Source of the DNA: Altererythrobacter sp.
GTDB taxonomy: Bacteria; Pseudomonadota; Alphaproteobacteria; Sphingomonadales; Sphingomonadaceae
Direction: 5' to 3'
DNA: 11,576 nucleotides
Assembly: GCA_011524425.1 (NCBI GenBank)
Contig: WTKI01000311.1
Location: 1 to 11,576 of the forward strand
Shown: positions 1 through 5,478 of the stretch, piece after piece
How positions within the stretch are numbered: position 1 is the first letter of the stretch
How the letters are laid out: each line of letters begins with the position of its first letter
The notes under the pieces: model-generated
The model's database searches: none
The model's input: the letters and a program-made list of their open reading frames with translations, nothing else
What the model was told of the DNA's origin: nothing
Position numbers and translations under genes: made by a program

Positions 1-773
1 AGTTCGATATCTGGGCCCAAGGATATTTCAGCAATGCCACTTTGGGTGGTCAGAATGGACGCTTCTCGATCCTTTATGCTGGCGCCGATTTGCGAGTCCG
101 TGATGGCCTGCTGCTGGGCGCGCTCGTTCAGATCGACCAGTTCAGCGACAAGGGCAGCCTCGATCAAGGAGAAGCAGAAGGTGATGGATGGATGGCCGGG
201 CCTTACCTCACCGCACGGATCGCGCCGCAGCTCTATGCAGACCTTCGCGCAGCTTGGGGCACGTCGCAAAATACGGTTTCACCACTTGGGACTTTCTCTG
301 ATGAGTTTGACAGTAATCGCAGTTTCTATAGCGCTTCACTGATCGGCCAGTTTGATCTTGGCACGTCTACAACATTGCGACCGGAGTTCACTCTTCGTAG
401 AATCTCTGAAAAGACCGAGAGCTATGTTGACACTCTTGGGGTTACGGTCCCCTCCGTCAACGTCAGTCAGGGCGATCTCTCCTTCAAGCCGCGATTAAGC
501 CATCGGGTTGTCTGGAAGGATGGTTGGACATTCAGGCCCTTTGTCGAGGCCGAGGGCATCCTAACATTTGGGACCGATAATCCGGTATTCCTCGCCAACT
601 CGTCAAACCCGGTGATCGCGGATCTTGATGGACTACGGATGCGCGTCGAAGGCGGTGCAGACCTGATCTTCCACGGTGGCTTCCGTTCTAGCCTCTCCCT
701 TTTTCACGATGGCATCGGGGCCAGCGACTTTAGCGCCACCGGCGTGCAGGTTGGCATTTCTCTCACATTCTAA
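1..773 (+). CDS. Autotransporter C-terminal beta-barrel domain (5'-truncated)
   Basis: The reading frame is open from base 3 to the TAA at 771-773 and has no start in the window, so only the last 256 residues are seen. They begin 'FDIWAQGYFSN' and continue through 'GRFSILYAGADLRV' and 'GLLLGALVQID'. This is the opening pattern of the outer-membrane autotransporter barrel (type V secretion) common in alphaproteobacteria. Alternating hydrophobic and polar strands run to the end, and the last residues 'GISLTF' carry the terminal phenylalanine recognised by the BAM assembly machinery. The barrel would sit in the outer membrane and anchor or export a passenger domain encoded upstream of the window. 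The passenger, and hence the function (adhesin, protease or other), cannot be judged. An internal ATG at base 42 is not the real start, because the domain signature begins before it. Confidence 0.85.
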   Translation, partial: FDIWAQGYFSNATLGGQNGRFSILYAGADLRVRDGLLLGALVQIDQFSDKGSLDQGEAEGDGWMAGPYLTARIAPQLYADLRAAWGTSQNTVSPLGTFSDEFDSNRSFYSASLIGQFDLGTSTTLRPEFTLRRISEKTESYVDTLGVTVPSVNVSQGDLSFKPRLSHRVVWKDGWTFRPFVEAEGILTFGTDNPVFLANSSNPVIADLDGLRMRVEGGADLIFHGGFRSSLSLFHDGIGASDFSATGVQVGISLTF

Positions 774-820
774 TCCTCAGGCAAGCTGGACGAAGCCCTT
801 CGGTCGCAAGAAGGACGCAC

Positions 821-825
821 AGGAG
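821..825 (+). promoter_or_regulatory. Ribosome binding site of the 833 gene
   Basis: AGGAG lies seven bases before the ATG at 833 and fixes that start. The gene begins 59 bases after the autotransporter stop with no clear terminator between, so co-transcription is possible. Confidence 0.7.
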
Positions 826-832
826 ACTAGAG

Positions 833-1759
833 ATGAAAAAGCTTGTGTATGGTTTTGGTGCCGGGGTGTTGCTGTTGGCAACAGTATCGCCAGCCGCCGC
901 ATTTCCGTCTCGGGGCATGCCAGACAAGGAACGGCTGGCTGAGCCCTTGCCGACTGAACATCCCAAACGGACTTGGGAGTTTATGAAGACATTCACCATC
1001 CCGTATGTCGATATTGACTACAACAACTGCAGCGCCGCCAACGAGCAATTTCGTGACTATGTGAGGGTCTACAGAGCTCGTGCCCAAGACCTTCTGTCCG
1101 GGAAAGTTGATGATAGAAAGCTAAGGGCAGACAGACCGCTTTTCGTTAGGGGAGTGAAGCGTACATCGCGCAAAATTCGCAATCTGAGGGCCGATATTGA
1201 TCAGTTAGGCACAAGGACTGTCTATGTATCGGAGGCAAACAAGGAGCGCGAATTCTGCCTTGGGATGACTGCGCTCTATAACCTTTTTGCCATTAAAGAG
1301 GGCCTTCTGGTTATCAGGCGCCTCTATCCTGACATGACAGAAATCGAGCCGGTCATGGAAGAATTGGAGGCAGTACTGGCTGAGGTTGGAAGCGAGGAAG
1401 ACATTCGCTCCGCCATGGACCGAAACTTCGCTGAAACCCTCGAAAAGGTTCGAATGAAGCCTGCCAAGGGCTCCAGCCCGGCGCGAAAGAAGATGTATCG
1501 CGACTACCTAGCCAGGGTTCATCCTGATCGTCAGTTTATTAAGGTCCACCTGATGGGCGACGGATGGAACGTCTATAGCCATTGGCTAACCGGTAGACCT
1601 GTCTATCGCACAACTGGCGCATGGATCGCCAACCGCAAGGCCAACGGCAAGTGTTACATTATGACCGCGACATTCAGACAAGCTGCTAGCGGCGGCAGCT
1701 ATTCCGGTGGGGAATTCCGCCGAACCAGTGAAATCGAAATCCTTTGTAAAAACATCTGA
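833..1759 (+). CDS. Secreted protein of unknown function, four cysteines
   Basis: I do not recognise the family. The 308-residue product starts with a standard Sec signal peptide: MKK, a hydrophobic stretch 'GAGVLLLATVSPAAA', and a likely cut after the alanines near residue 23. The mature protein is rich in charged residues and probably mostly helical from about 65 to 230. Aromatic and polar residues follow, with 'GWNVYSHWLTGRPVYR' near 244-259. It has four cysteines, at 66, 142, 274 and 305, enough for two disulfides in the periplasm or outside the cell. No lipobox, catalytic motif or membrane helix beyond the signal is visible. It follows the autotransporter gene in the same direction and could share its transcript, but nothing shows a functional link. 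The gene is surely real (signal peptide, ribosome site, long frame); the role is unknown. Confidence 0.8.
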   Translation: MKKLVYGFGAGVLLLATVSPAAAFPSRGMPDKERLAEPLPTEHPKRTWEFMKTFTIPYVDIDYNNCSAANEQFRDYVRVYRARAQDLLSGKVDDRKLRADRPLFVRGVKRTSRKIRNLRADIDQLGTRTVYVSEANKEREFCLGMTALYNLFAIKEGLLVIRRLYPDMTEIEPVMEELEAVLAEVGSEEDIRSAMDRNFAETLEKVRMKPAKGSSPARKKMYRDYLARVHPDRQFIKVHLMGDGWNVYSHWLTGRPVYRTTGAWIANRKANGKCYIMTATFRQAASGGSYSGGEFRRTSEIEILCKNI

Positions 1760-1806
1760 TTGGTCCAAGCGAAGCCGCAAAACTACGTTTCCTATGGAAA
1801 TGTCAA

Positions 1807-1899
1807 ATGATCAACAAAGCCCCCCCGTTCTTGGCATTGCCTTTCATTCAGGCCGCTTGTGGCCGGGCCGATACCGGTATTGACGCTGAAAACTCCTAG
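1807..1899 (+). pseudogene. Possible 30-residue lipoprotein or lipoprotein remnant
   Basis: ATG at 1807 opens a 30-codon frame ending at TAG 1897-1899. The product begins 'MINKAPPFLALPFIQAACG', which looks like a short lipoprotein signal with a lipobox-like 'QAAC' at residues 15-18, followed by only about a dozen residues. The upstream GGAAA at 1796-1800 is a weak ribosome site. A run of seven C (1820-1826) lies inside the frame. It could be a genuine tiny lipoprotein, the broken start of a former one, or chance. The lipobox is not ideal (Q at -3, where L is usual), so confidence is low. Confidence 0.22.
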
Positions 1900-2085
1900 G
1901 CAACAGCGGCTAAAATTGCCGGTTAAGCCGGTCAATATTCAATCACTATGCCACGAATGAGTACCAAGGGGGTGCGCCAGAGGCTGCTATGCTGGAACAG
2001 TGGCTGGGGCAGCCTTAAGTTCTTGCCACTCAAACGGTCTATTGAAACGCTTCCGCTCGTAACCCAGCTTCTGACCCGAGTAACG

Positions 2086-2115
2086 TTGGTGCTGGATGCG
2101 ATCCCTTGTTATGCT
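2086..2115 (+). promoter_or_regulatory. Candidate sigma-70-type promoter of the DUF1772 gene
   Basis: TTGGTG (2086-2091) and TATGCT (2110-2115) are separated by 18 bases. They would start transcription near 2122, about 27 bases before the ATG. The match is moderate and is seen by eye only. Confidence 0.3.
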
Positions 2116-2148
2116 ACGGTACTAGTGAGGACTGACTAGGAGCATCCG

Positions 2149-2634
2149 ATGGAACTCGTTATCGATGGGCTACTCTGGTTCACAACTGTGTCAGTCGGGG
2201 TCATGGCTGGGGTATATTTTACTTTCTCCGCATTTGTGATGAAGTCACTTGATGAAATTGATGCGCCTGCGGGAATGCTGGCGATGCAATCAATCAACCG
2301 TGTCATCGTGCGATCGAGCTTCCTGCCAATCTTTTTTGCAAGCTCGCTTGCTTCAGTTGCGCTAATAGCGCTGATGCTCTTTGAGCCTTCGACTATCGGC
2401 TCTCGATGGACCCTTTGGGGATCTGTCCTTTATTTTCTGGGCATGTTTGCAGTCACTCTTGTCGCCAATGTGCCGCTCAACAACCAGCTAGAAGCAGCCA
2501 ATGCAAAGGGCCCTGATGGTGATGAAATTTGGTCTTTGTATCTGACGAAGTGGACCCGCTGGAACCACATCCGAACAATCGCATGCACGGGTTCTTTGGT
2601 CTTTCTCATCCTCGCACTGAGTGCGCGGAGCTAA
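2149..2634 (+). CDS. DUF1772 (anthrone-oxygenase-like) membrane protein
   Basis: The 161-residue product matches the DUF1772 family in length, four-helix layout and motifs. Membrane segments are at about 7-29, 57-79, 86-107 and 143-158. The family signature follows the third helix as 'NVPLNNQL' (107-114) and precedes the fourth as 'YLTKWTRWNHIRT' (131-143). The start is well supported by AGGAGC at 2138-2143, six bases before the ATG. Members are small inner-membrane proteins. Fungal relatives include anthrone oxygenases, but most bacterial members have no assigned reaction, so none is assigned here. It stands alone between two spacers (389 and 143 bases) and probably has its own promoter. No partner is evident. 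Confidence 0.85.
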   Translation: MELVIDGLLWFTTVSVGVMAGVYFTFSAFVMKSLDEIDAPAGMLAMQSINRVIVRSSFLPIFFASSLASVALIALMLFEPSTIGSRWTLWGSVLYFLGMFAVTLVANVPLNNQLEAANAKGPDGDEIWSLYLTKWTRWNHIRTIACTGSLVFLILALSARS

Positions 2635-2712
2635 CGACTTTCGCGATTTATGTTGGTGGGTTCTAGAAGTCGAAAGGCATCCTATACTCTGGTTGAACGG
2701 GCCATTCACGTA

Positions 2713-2726
2713 GGGCAAACTTGCCC
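2713..2726. promoter_or_regulatory. Perfect inverted repeat over a -35 box, candidate operator
   Basis: GGGCAA-AC-TTGCCC is a 14-base site with perfect six-base arms. Its right arm includes the TTGCCC used as the -35 element of the promoter candidate at 2721-2748. A dimeric regulator bound here would block or modulate transcription of the 2778 gene. The regulator is unknown. Confidence 0.4.
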
Positions 2727-2748
2727 AATACTATGATTTCCGTACAAT
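2721..2748 (+). promoter_or_regulatory. Candidate sigma-70-type promoter of the 2778 gene
   Basis: TTGCCC (2721-2726) and TACAAT (2743-2748) are 16 bases apart. TACAAT matches the -10 consensus at five of six positions. Transcription would start near 2755, leaving a short leader that contains the ribosome site GGGAGGTG just before the ATG at 2778. Confidence 0.42.
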
Positions 2749-2777
2749 TCTGACGAGGCGCATCTGGGAGGTGCCTT

Positions 2778-4247
2778 ATGGAAAGTACAAAATCATGGAC
2801 CGGTTTGCTTCTGATATGCTTCGGGCTTGTGGTCTATTTGGTGATGCCATCGTCGGATAGCCGTTTGCATGCACAGGCCCGCGATTATGTAAGCATTCAG
2901 AGCCTGTATTACAGGGGCTTCTACTGCAAATCGGTCCAAGGAGATTCGCGCTTTGATCCCGCGAATGAAATGGTTCTGTACCTTACTGTTATGGGCACGG
3001 AAGTTGATATTGACGACGATGAGGATGGCCCGCTTTACAAGGAAGATTTTGATTTTCCAATTGGCTCGCGCCCTTTCAGCATGCGGCCGGGGAGTTACGT
3101 CCGCGGCGATATGAGAATTTGGCATGGCGCCGCACAGAATCTCTTTGTGTTTGGGGCTGTAGTAGAGCTCGATGGCGACCTTTTTGCGCCTAACAAGATG
3201 TCATTTCCAGCGTACCGGCGCTATGTTGACGATCTTGCGATACCGATCTCAAACAGGCGGATCCAGCCCAATATCGCCAATCATCGTGCTCAATTCTCGA
3301 GAAGCCTTAAAGACCATTTTGCTTCTAGCGAGCACGACTTTGCTGGAGCGGATGTCTACTTTATTGATGGTGCCGAGCAGCCTCCAGAAATTGACTGGGG
3401 CGCTACTGATGAGATCGTAGACCAAATGGCCTCCAGACAATTCACGGGCCAGGTCCGCCATCATTTCCGCATGCGTTTCAGTCATGGAGGCGCGGAGTGT
3501 TATGCATTTTTCAAATTTGGAACTGCGCGAAAATACGGGAGCTGGCCGGATCAACCACCAATAAAGTCGGTGAAGCCTTCTGATCCGCTCTCTATTTCAA
3601 GCGATCATGTATGCATCGCAGAAGGAAATCGCTGGCATCTTACAGGACACGAAGTTCGTCGATATCGCACAAACGGCTCTTATGCGCGCGACGGTTCGAA
3701 TTACACACCACGTGATCCAGATTGTCTGTTCGAATTCGATATTCGGAGTAATCTGTCGGCTGGAGGAAGCTATTGCGTGGCTGATCGAGGTAAATTGCGC
3801 AGCAATGACTCGCATGGGAAGGTAATTGGGACTTGTTATCAGTGCACAGGGGAGGAATGCGTTGATGCTTCTGCTCCGGCTCTCACTTCCAAGAAGCCTG
3901 ACCGTGGTCCGGGAACACAAGTCAGTGCTGTGTCGGACGAACCCTATCGCTCGAATAGTGATATGCTCTGTCTGGTAAATCGTGAGTACGTGCACGTTCG
4001 CCGGAATGATGGTGAGATTGTCAGGTACCTCACTTCACTGGGTGCGTCAGAAGGGATTGGAAAAGCGTACAGATCACGCAACTCGCGCTGCCAGTTTTTC
4101 GCAAAGATTGGAGGTCTAGATAAGACACTGTGCGTCAGGTCGGAGGACGGGGTTCTGCTGGATGCTGCCGAAGAAGACAGCAGGTCTTATGGAAAATGCC
4201 TTCCGTGCAAGGGCAATGTGTGTGAAGTCTTGAACGGCTCTTCTTAG
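2778..4247 (+). CDS. Secreted protein with two tandem six-cysteine modules, unknown family
   Basis: I do not recognise the family. The 489-residue product begins with a hydrophobic segment (about 8-24), then 'LHAQA' near 30-34, which would fit cleavage by signal peptidase I; an uncleaved anchor is the alternative. Residues 36-135 look like a beta-rich domain with an acidic run 'DIDDDEDG' (77-84) that could bind a divalent cation. The C-terminal half has two copies of one module. Copy 1 has cysteines at 279, 316, 333, 353, 356 and 361; copy 2 at 398, 438, 452, 474, 477 and 482. Spacings are 37/17/20/3/5 and 40/14/22/3/5, and both copies end in C-x2-C-x4-C. A proline- and lysine-containing linker (about 364-394) separates them. 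Even cysteine numbers per module suggest disulfides outside the cytoplasm; metal binding is the alternative. The start is supported by GGGAGGTG just upstream. The gene stands alone and faces the IclR gene tail to tail. Confidence 0.8.
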   Translation: MESTKSWTGLLLICFGLVVYLVMPSSDSRLHAQARDYVSIQSLYYRGFYCKSVQGDSRFDPANEMVLYLTVMGTEVDIDDDEDGPLYKEDFDFPIGSRPFSMRPGSYVRGDMRIWHGAAQNLFVFGAVVELDGDLFAPNKMSFPAYRRYVDDLAIPISNRRIQPNIANHRAQFSRSLKDHFASSEHDFAGADVYFIDGAEQPPEIDWGATDEIVDQMASRQFTGQVRHHFRMRFSHGGAECYAFFKFGTARKYGSWPDQPPIKSVKPSDPLSISSDHVCIAEGNRWHLTGHEVRRYRTNGSYARDGSNYTPRDPDCLFEFDIRSNLSAGGSYCVADRGKLRSNDSHGKVIGTCYQCTGEECVDASAPALTSKKPDRGPGTQVSAVSDEPYRSNSDMLCLVNREYVHVRRNDGEIVRYLTSLGASEGIGKAYRSRNSRCQFFAKIGGLDKTLCVRSEDGVLLDAAEEDSRSYGKCLPCKGNVCEVLNGSS

Positions 4248-4275
4248 AGAATTTCCCGAGAAAGCTCGTCTTTTG

Positions 4276-4290
4276 GCGGATTCCGCTTTT
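4276..4290 (+). terminator. Weak terminator-like hairpin after the 2778 gene
   Basis: GCGG-ATT-CCGC followed by TTTT lies 29 bases after the stop of the secreted-protein gene. The four-pair stem is short, so this is a tentative call. It sits in the 133-base convergent spacer before the IclR stop. Confidence 0.25.
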
Positions 4291-4301
4291 GGGTTATCGC
4301 T

Positions 4302-4330
4302 GCCCTTAGGTCTCCAGCTAAAGTAAGGGC
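4302..4330. repeat. Seven-base inverted repeat between convergent genes
   Basis: GCCCTTA (4302-4308) and TAAGGGC (4324-4330) are perfect inverted copies with a 15-base loop. They lie between the 3' ends of the secreted-protein and IclR genes. The position fits a two-way transcript end, but no T-run follows on either strand, so the role is uncertain. Confidence 0.35.
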
Positions 4331-4380
4331 CAGCGTACCTCAAAACCGGCAATGCCAGAATTCAATTTTCTTGCAGATGG

Positions 4381-5157
4381 CTATTGGCTAGCGCGGATAA
4401 CAACGTCCTGAGCGAGCATTTGCGTCGGCTCAAGATATTTTGCAATTGCCTCATCCATCTTGTGAGCTTCAGCGAAAAACACAACGGTCAAACATGCGCG
4501 CAATTGACCTCCGGCAATAACTGGAACTGCGAACGCTGAGGTCTTTCCCGGGTTCTTATTGTGTTGCGCTCTGACATATTCGGCGTAACCAGCTTCCCTG
4601 ACTGATGTTCGATATTCTTTACTGGCTACCAGATCCAAATCGAGTTCATTAACCTTGGGATCTGACGAACGTAGCCCAGCAATGATCGTCTCACGCTCTT
4701 CGTCTGAGCAAAAAGCCAAATAAACTCGGCCCGAAGAACACTTCAGCAGCGGCATTGTGTCGCCTGGATAATAGTTTTCAAATGTCTGAGTGGTGAGTTG
4801 ATTGGTCGAGTGCTTGACCATCATTCTATTTCCGACCCTAACTGTCAGTGCGACGGGCCAGAGATGCTTTTGTGTGTAAGCATTCATCGGTTCTAATGCT
4901 GCGCTCAAGATTAAGTCGTCTTCCTGAAAGCCTGAAGACAGCATCTTGACCTGTTCGGTTGCCTTATAACGCTTTCGGAAAGGCTCTTGCTCGATCATCC
5001 CTTCATCGATCAGCGTATGCACGATCCTAAATGTGGTCGGATAAGGAAGCGATGTTATGCGTGAAATTTCCGTGAGCGTAGGAGAATGCAGGCGATTGAT
5101 TGTCTTCAAAATATCTAATGCTCGGCTCACTGATCGGATTGGCTCGTTCTTTTGCAT
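4381..5157 (-). CDS. IclR-family transcriptional regulator (MhpR-like)
   Basis: The 258-residue protein has the usual IclR length and layout. Residues 8-65 form the N-terminal winged helix-turn-helix ('RSVSRALDILKTINR', then 'LTEISRITSLPYPTTFRIV'). Residues 80-255 form the effector-binding domain, with 'LLKCSSGRVYLAFCSDEER' around 137-155 where the family has its conserved SG-(K/R)-x-x-LAF segment. From memory it resembles the MhpR branch, whose members respond to aromatic acids, but the ligand here is unknown. The frame is open 99 codons further upstream. I chose the ATG at 5157 because GGGAG (plus strand 5163-5167) lies five bases before it, and the domain begins right after it. It is divergent from the TonB receptor gene across 321 bases, the classic position of a local regulator. 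IclR proteins act as repressors or activators and often control themselves. Confidence 0.9.
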   Translation of the reverse strand: MQKNEPIRSVSRALDILKTINRLHSPTLTEISRITSLPYPTTFRIVHTLIDEGMIEQEPFRKRYKATEQVKMLSSGFQEDDLILSAALEPMNAYTQKHLWPVALTVRVGNRMMVKHSTNQLTTQTFENYYPGDTMPLLKCSSGRVYLAFCSDEERETIIAGLRSSDPKVNELDLDLVASKEYRTSVREAGYAEYVRAQHNKNPGKTSAFAVPVIAGGQLRACLTVVFFAEAHKMDEAIAKYLEPTQMLAQDVVIRASQ

Positions 5158-5178
5158 CGCTACTCCCACCCAAATTTG

Positions 5179-5191
5179 TTCGGCTGCCGAA
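5179..5191. promoter_or_regulatory. Perfect 13-base palindrome, candidate IclR operator
   Basis: TTCGGC-T-GCCGAA has perfect six-base arms around one central base. It lies 22 bases upstream of the IclR ATG and abuts a -10-like box (5191-5196, minus strand). Length and symmetry fit the palindromes of about 13-15 bases bound by IclR-family dimers, and the position fits self-repression. Confidence 0.42.
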
Positions 5192-5196
5192 TAATA
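5191..5196 (-). promoter_or_regulatory. Possible -10 box of the IclR gene
   Basis: TATTAT on the minus strand would start transcription near 5184, about 27 bases before the ATG at 5157. No good -35 hexamer stands 16-18 bases upstream, so the promoter would need an activator or is not real. Confidence 0.28.
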
Positions 5197-5339
5197 GAAT
5201 TTCGGGACGCTTCTCTGGTTCCGTGCGCTGATCAACTTTTTCATCAGACGGGTTGCAGCGACGCCTACATCTCCGTTCATGACTTTCTTCAAGAAGTGTT
5301 TTCCTAACAGGCGAGCAAAGCCGCCATCTTTTCGAGACA

Positions 5340-5362
5340 TTTGTCCGACAGTCGGTGACAAA
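5340..5362. promoter_or_regulatory. Nested inverted repeat, candidate operator upstream of the receptor
   Basis: TTTGTC and GACAAA are perfect six-base inverted arms separated by 11 bases. Inside them CCGAC-A-GTCGG (5345-5355) is a second perfect inverted repeat, offset by one base. The site is about 117 bases before the GTG of the receptor, a distance suited to an activator or repressor site. Confidence 0.38.
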
Positions 5363-5465
5363 CCGCCCAAAAAATTCGTCCCACGGATAAATTTGTGGCT
5401 TGCGTTGCGAGAAACGGGGCGGCGCGGAAATCGCACTTCGAAGGGATCGTGCAACCTATAAAAAC

Positions 5466-5470
5466 AGGAG
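5466..5470 (+). promoter_or_regulatory. Ribosome binding site that sets the receptor's GTG start
   Basis: AGGAG ends eight bases before GTG 5479. Translation from that GTG begins exactly at a signal peptide, whereas the upstream in-frame ATG at 5395 would add 28 unrelated residues before it. Confidence 0.75.
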
Positions 5471-5478
5471 TTCGAGAC

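Larger units (their letters stand above)
1760..2148. other. 389-base stretch without a convincing gene
   Basis: This spacer holds a 30-codon lipoprotein-like frame (1807-1899, listed separately), a perfect 10-base palindrome ATACCGGTAT at 1871-1880, and a bulged inverted repeat at 1915-1936 (ATTG-CCGG, then CCGG-T-CAAT around TTAAG) with no T-run after it. Near its end is a promoter-like pair for the next gene. A 63-codon frame at 1948-2139 has no ribosome site and an unstructured composition, and I do not consider it a gene. No terminator with a T-run was found after 1759. Confidence 0.5.
5158..5478. other. Divergent intergenic region between regulator and receptor
   Basis: These 321 bases separate the IclR start from the GTG of the receptor. 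They hold two good inverted repeats (5179-5191 and 5340-5362), a weaker imperfect palindrome at 5381-5398 (CCAC...GTGG, 12 of 18 positions symmetric), a -10-like box for the regulator and the receptor's ribosome site. I found no convincing -35/-10 pair for the receptor. The minus-strand frame of the regulator stays open through most of the region, but its translation looks non-conserved in style and lacks a ribosome site at its first ATG. Confidence 0.55.

Noticed and set aside
1948..2139. A 63-codon plus-strand frame before the DUF1772 gene
   Set aside because: It has no ribosome site and no domain, and it overlaps the best promoter candidate for the next gene.
5457..5462. TATAAA as the -10 box of the TonB receptor
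   Set aside because: Transcription would begin near 5469 and cut off the AGGAG ribosome site. No -35 hexamer stands at a usable distance.
5395..5478. ATG 5395 as start of the TonB receptor
   Set aside because: It would place 28 residues in front of a complete signal peptide and has no ribosome site; GTG 5479 has both features in order.
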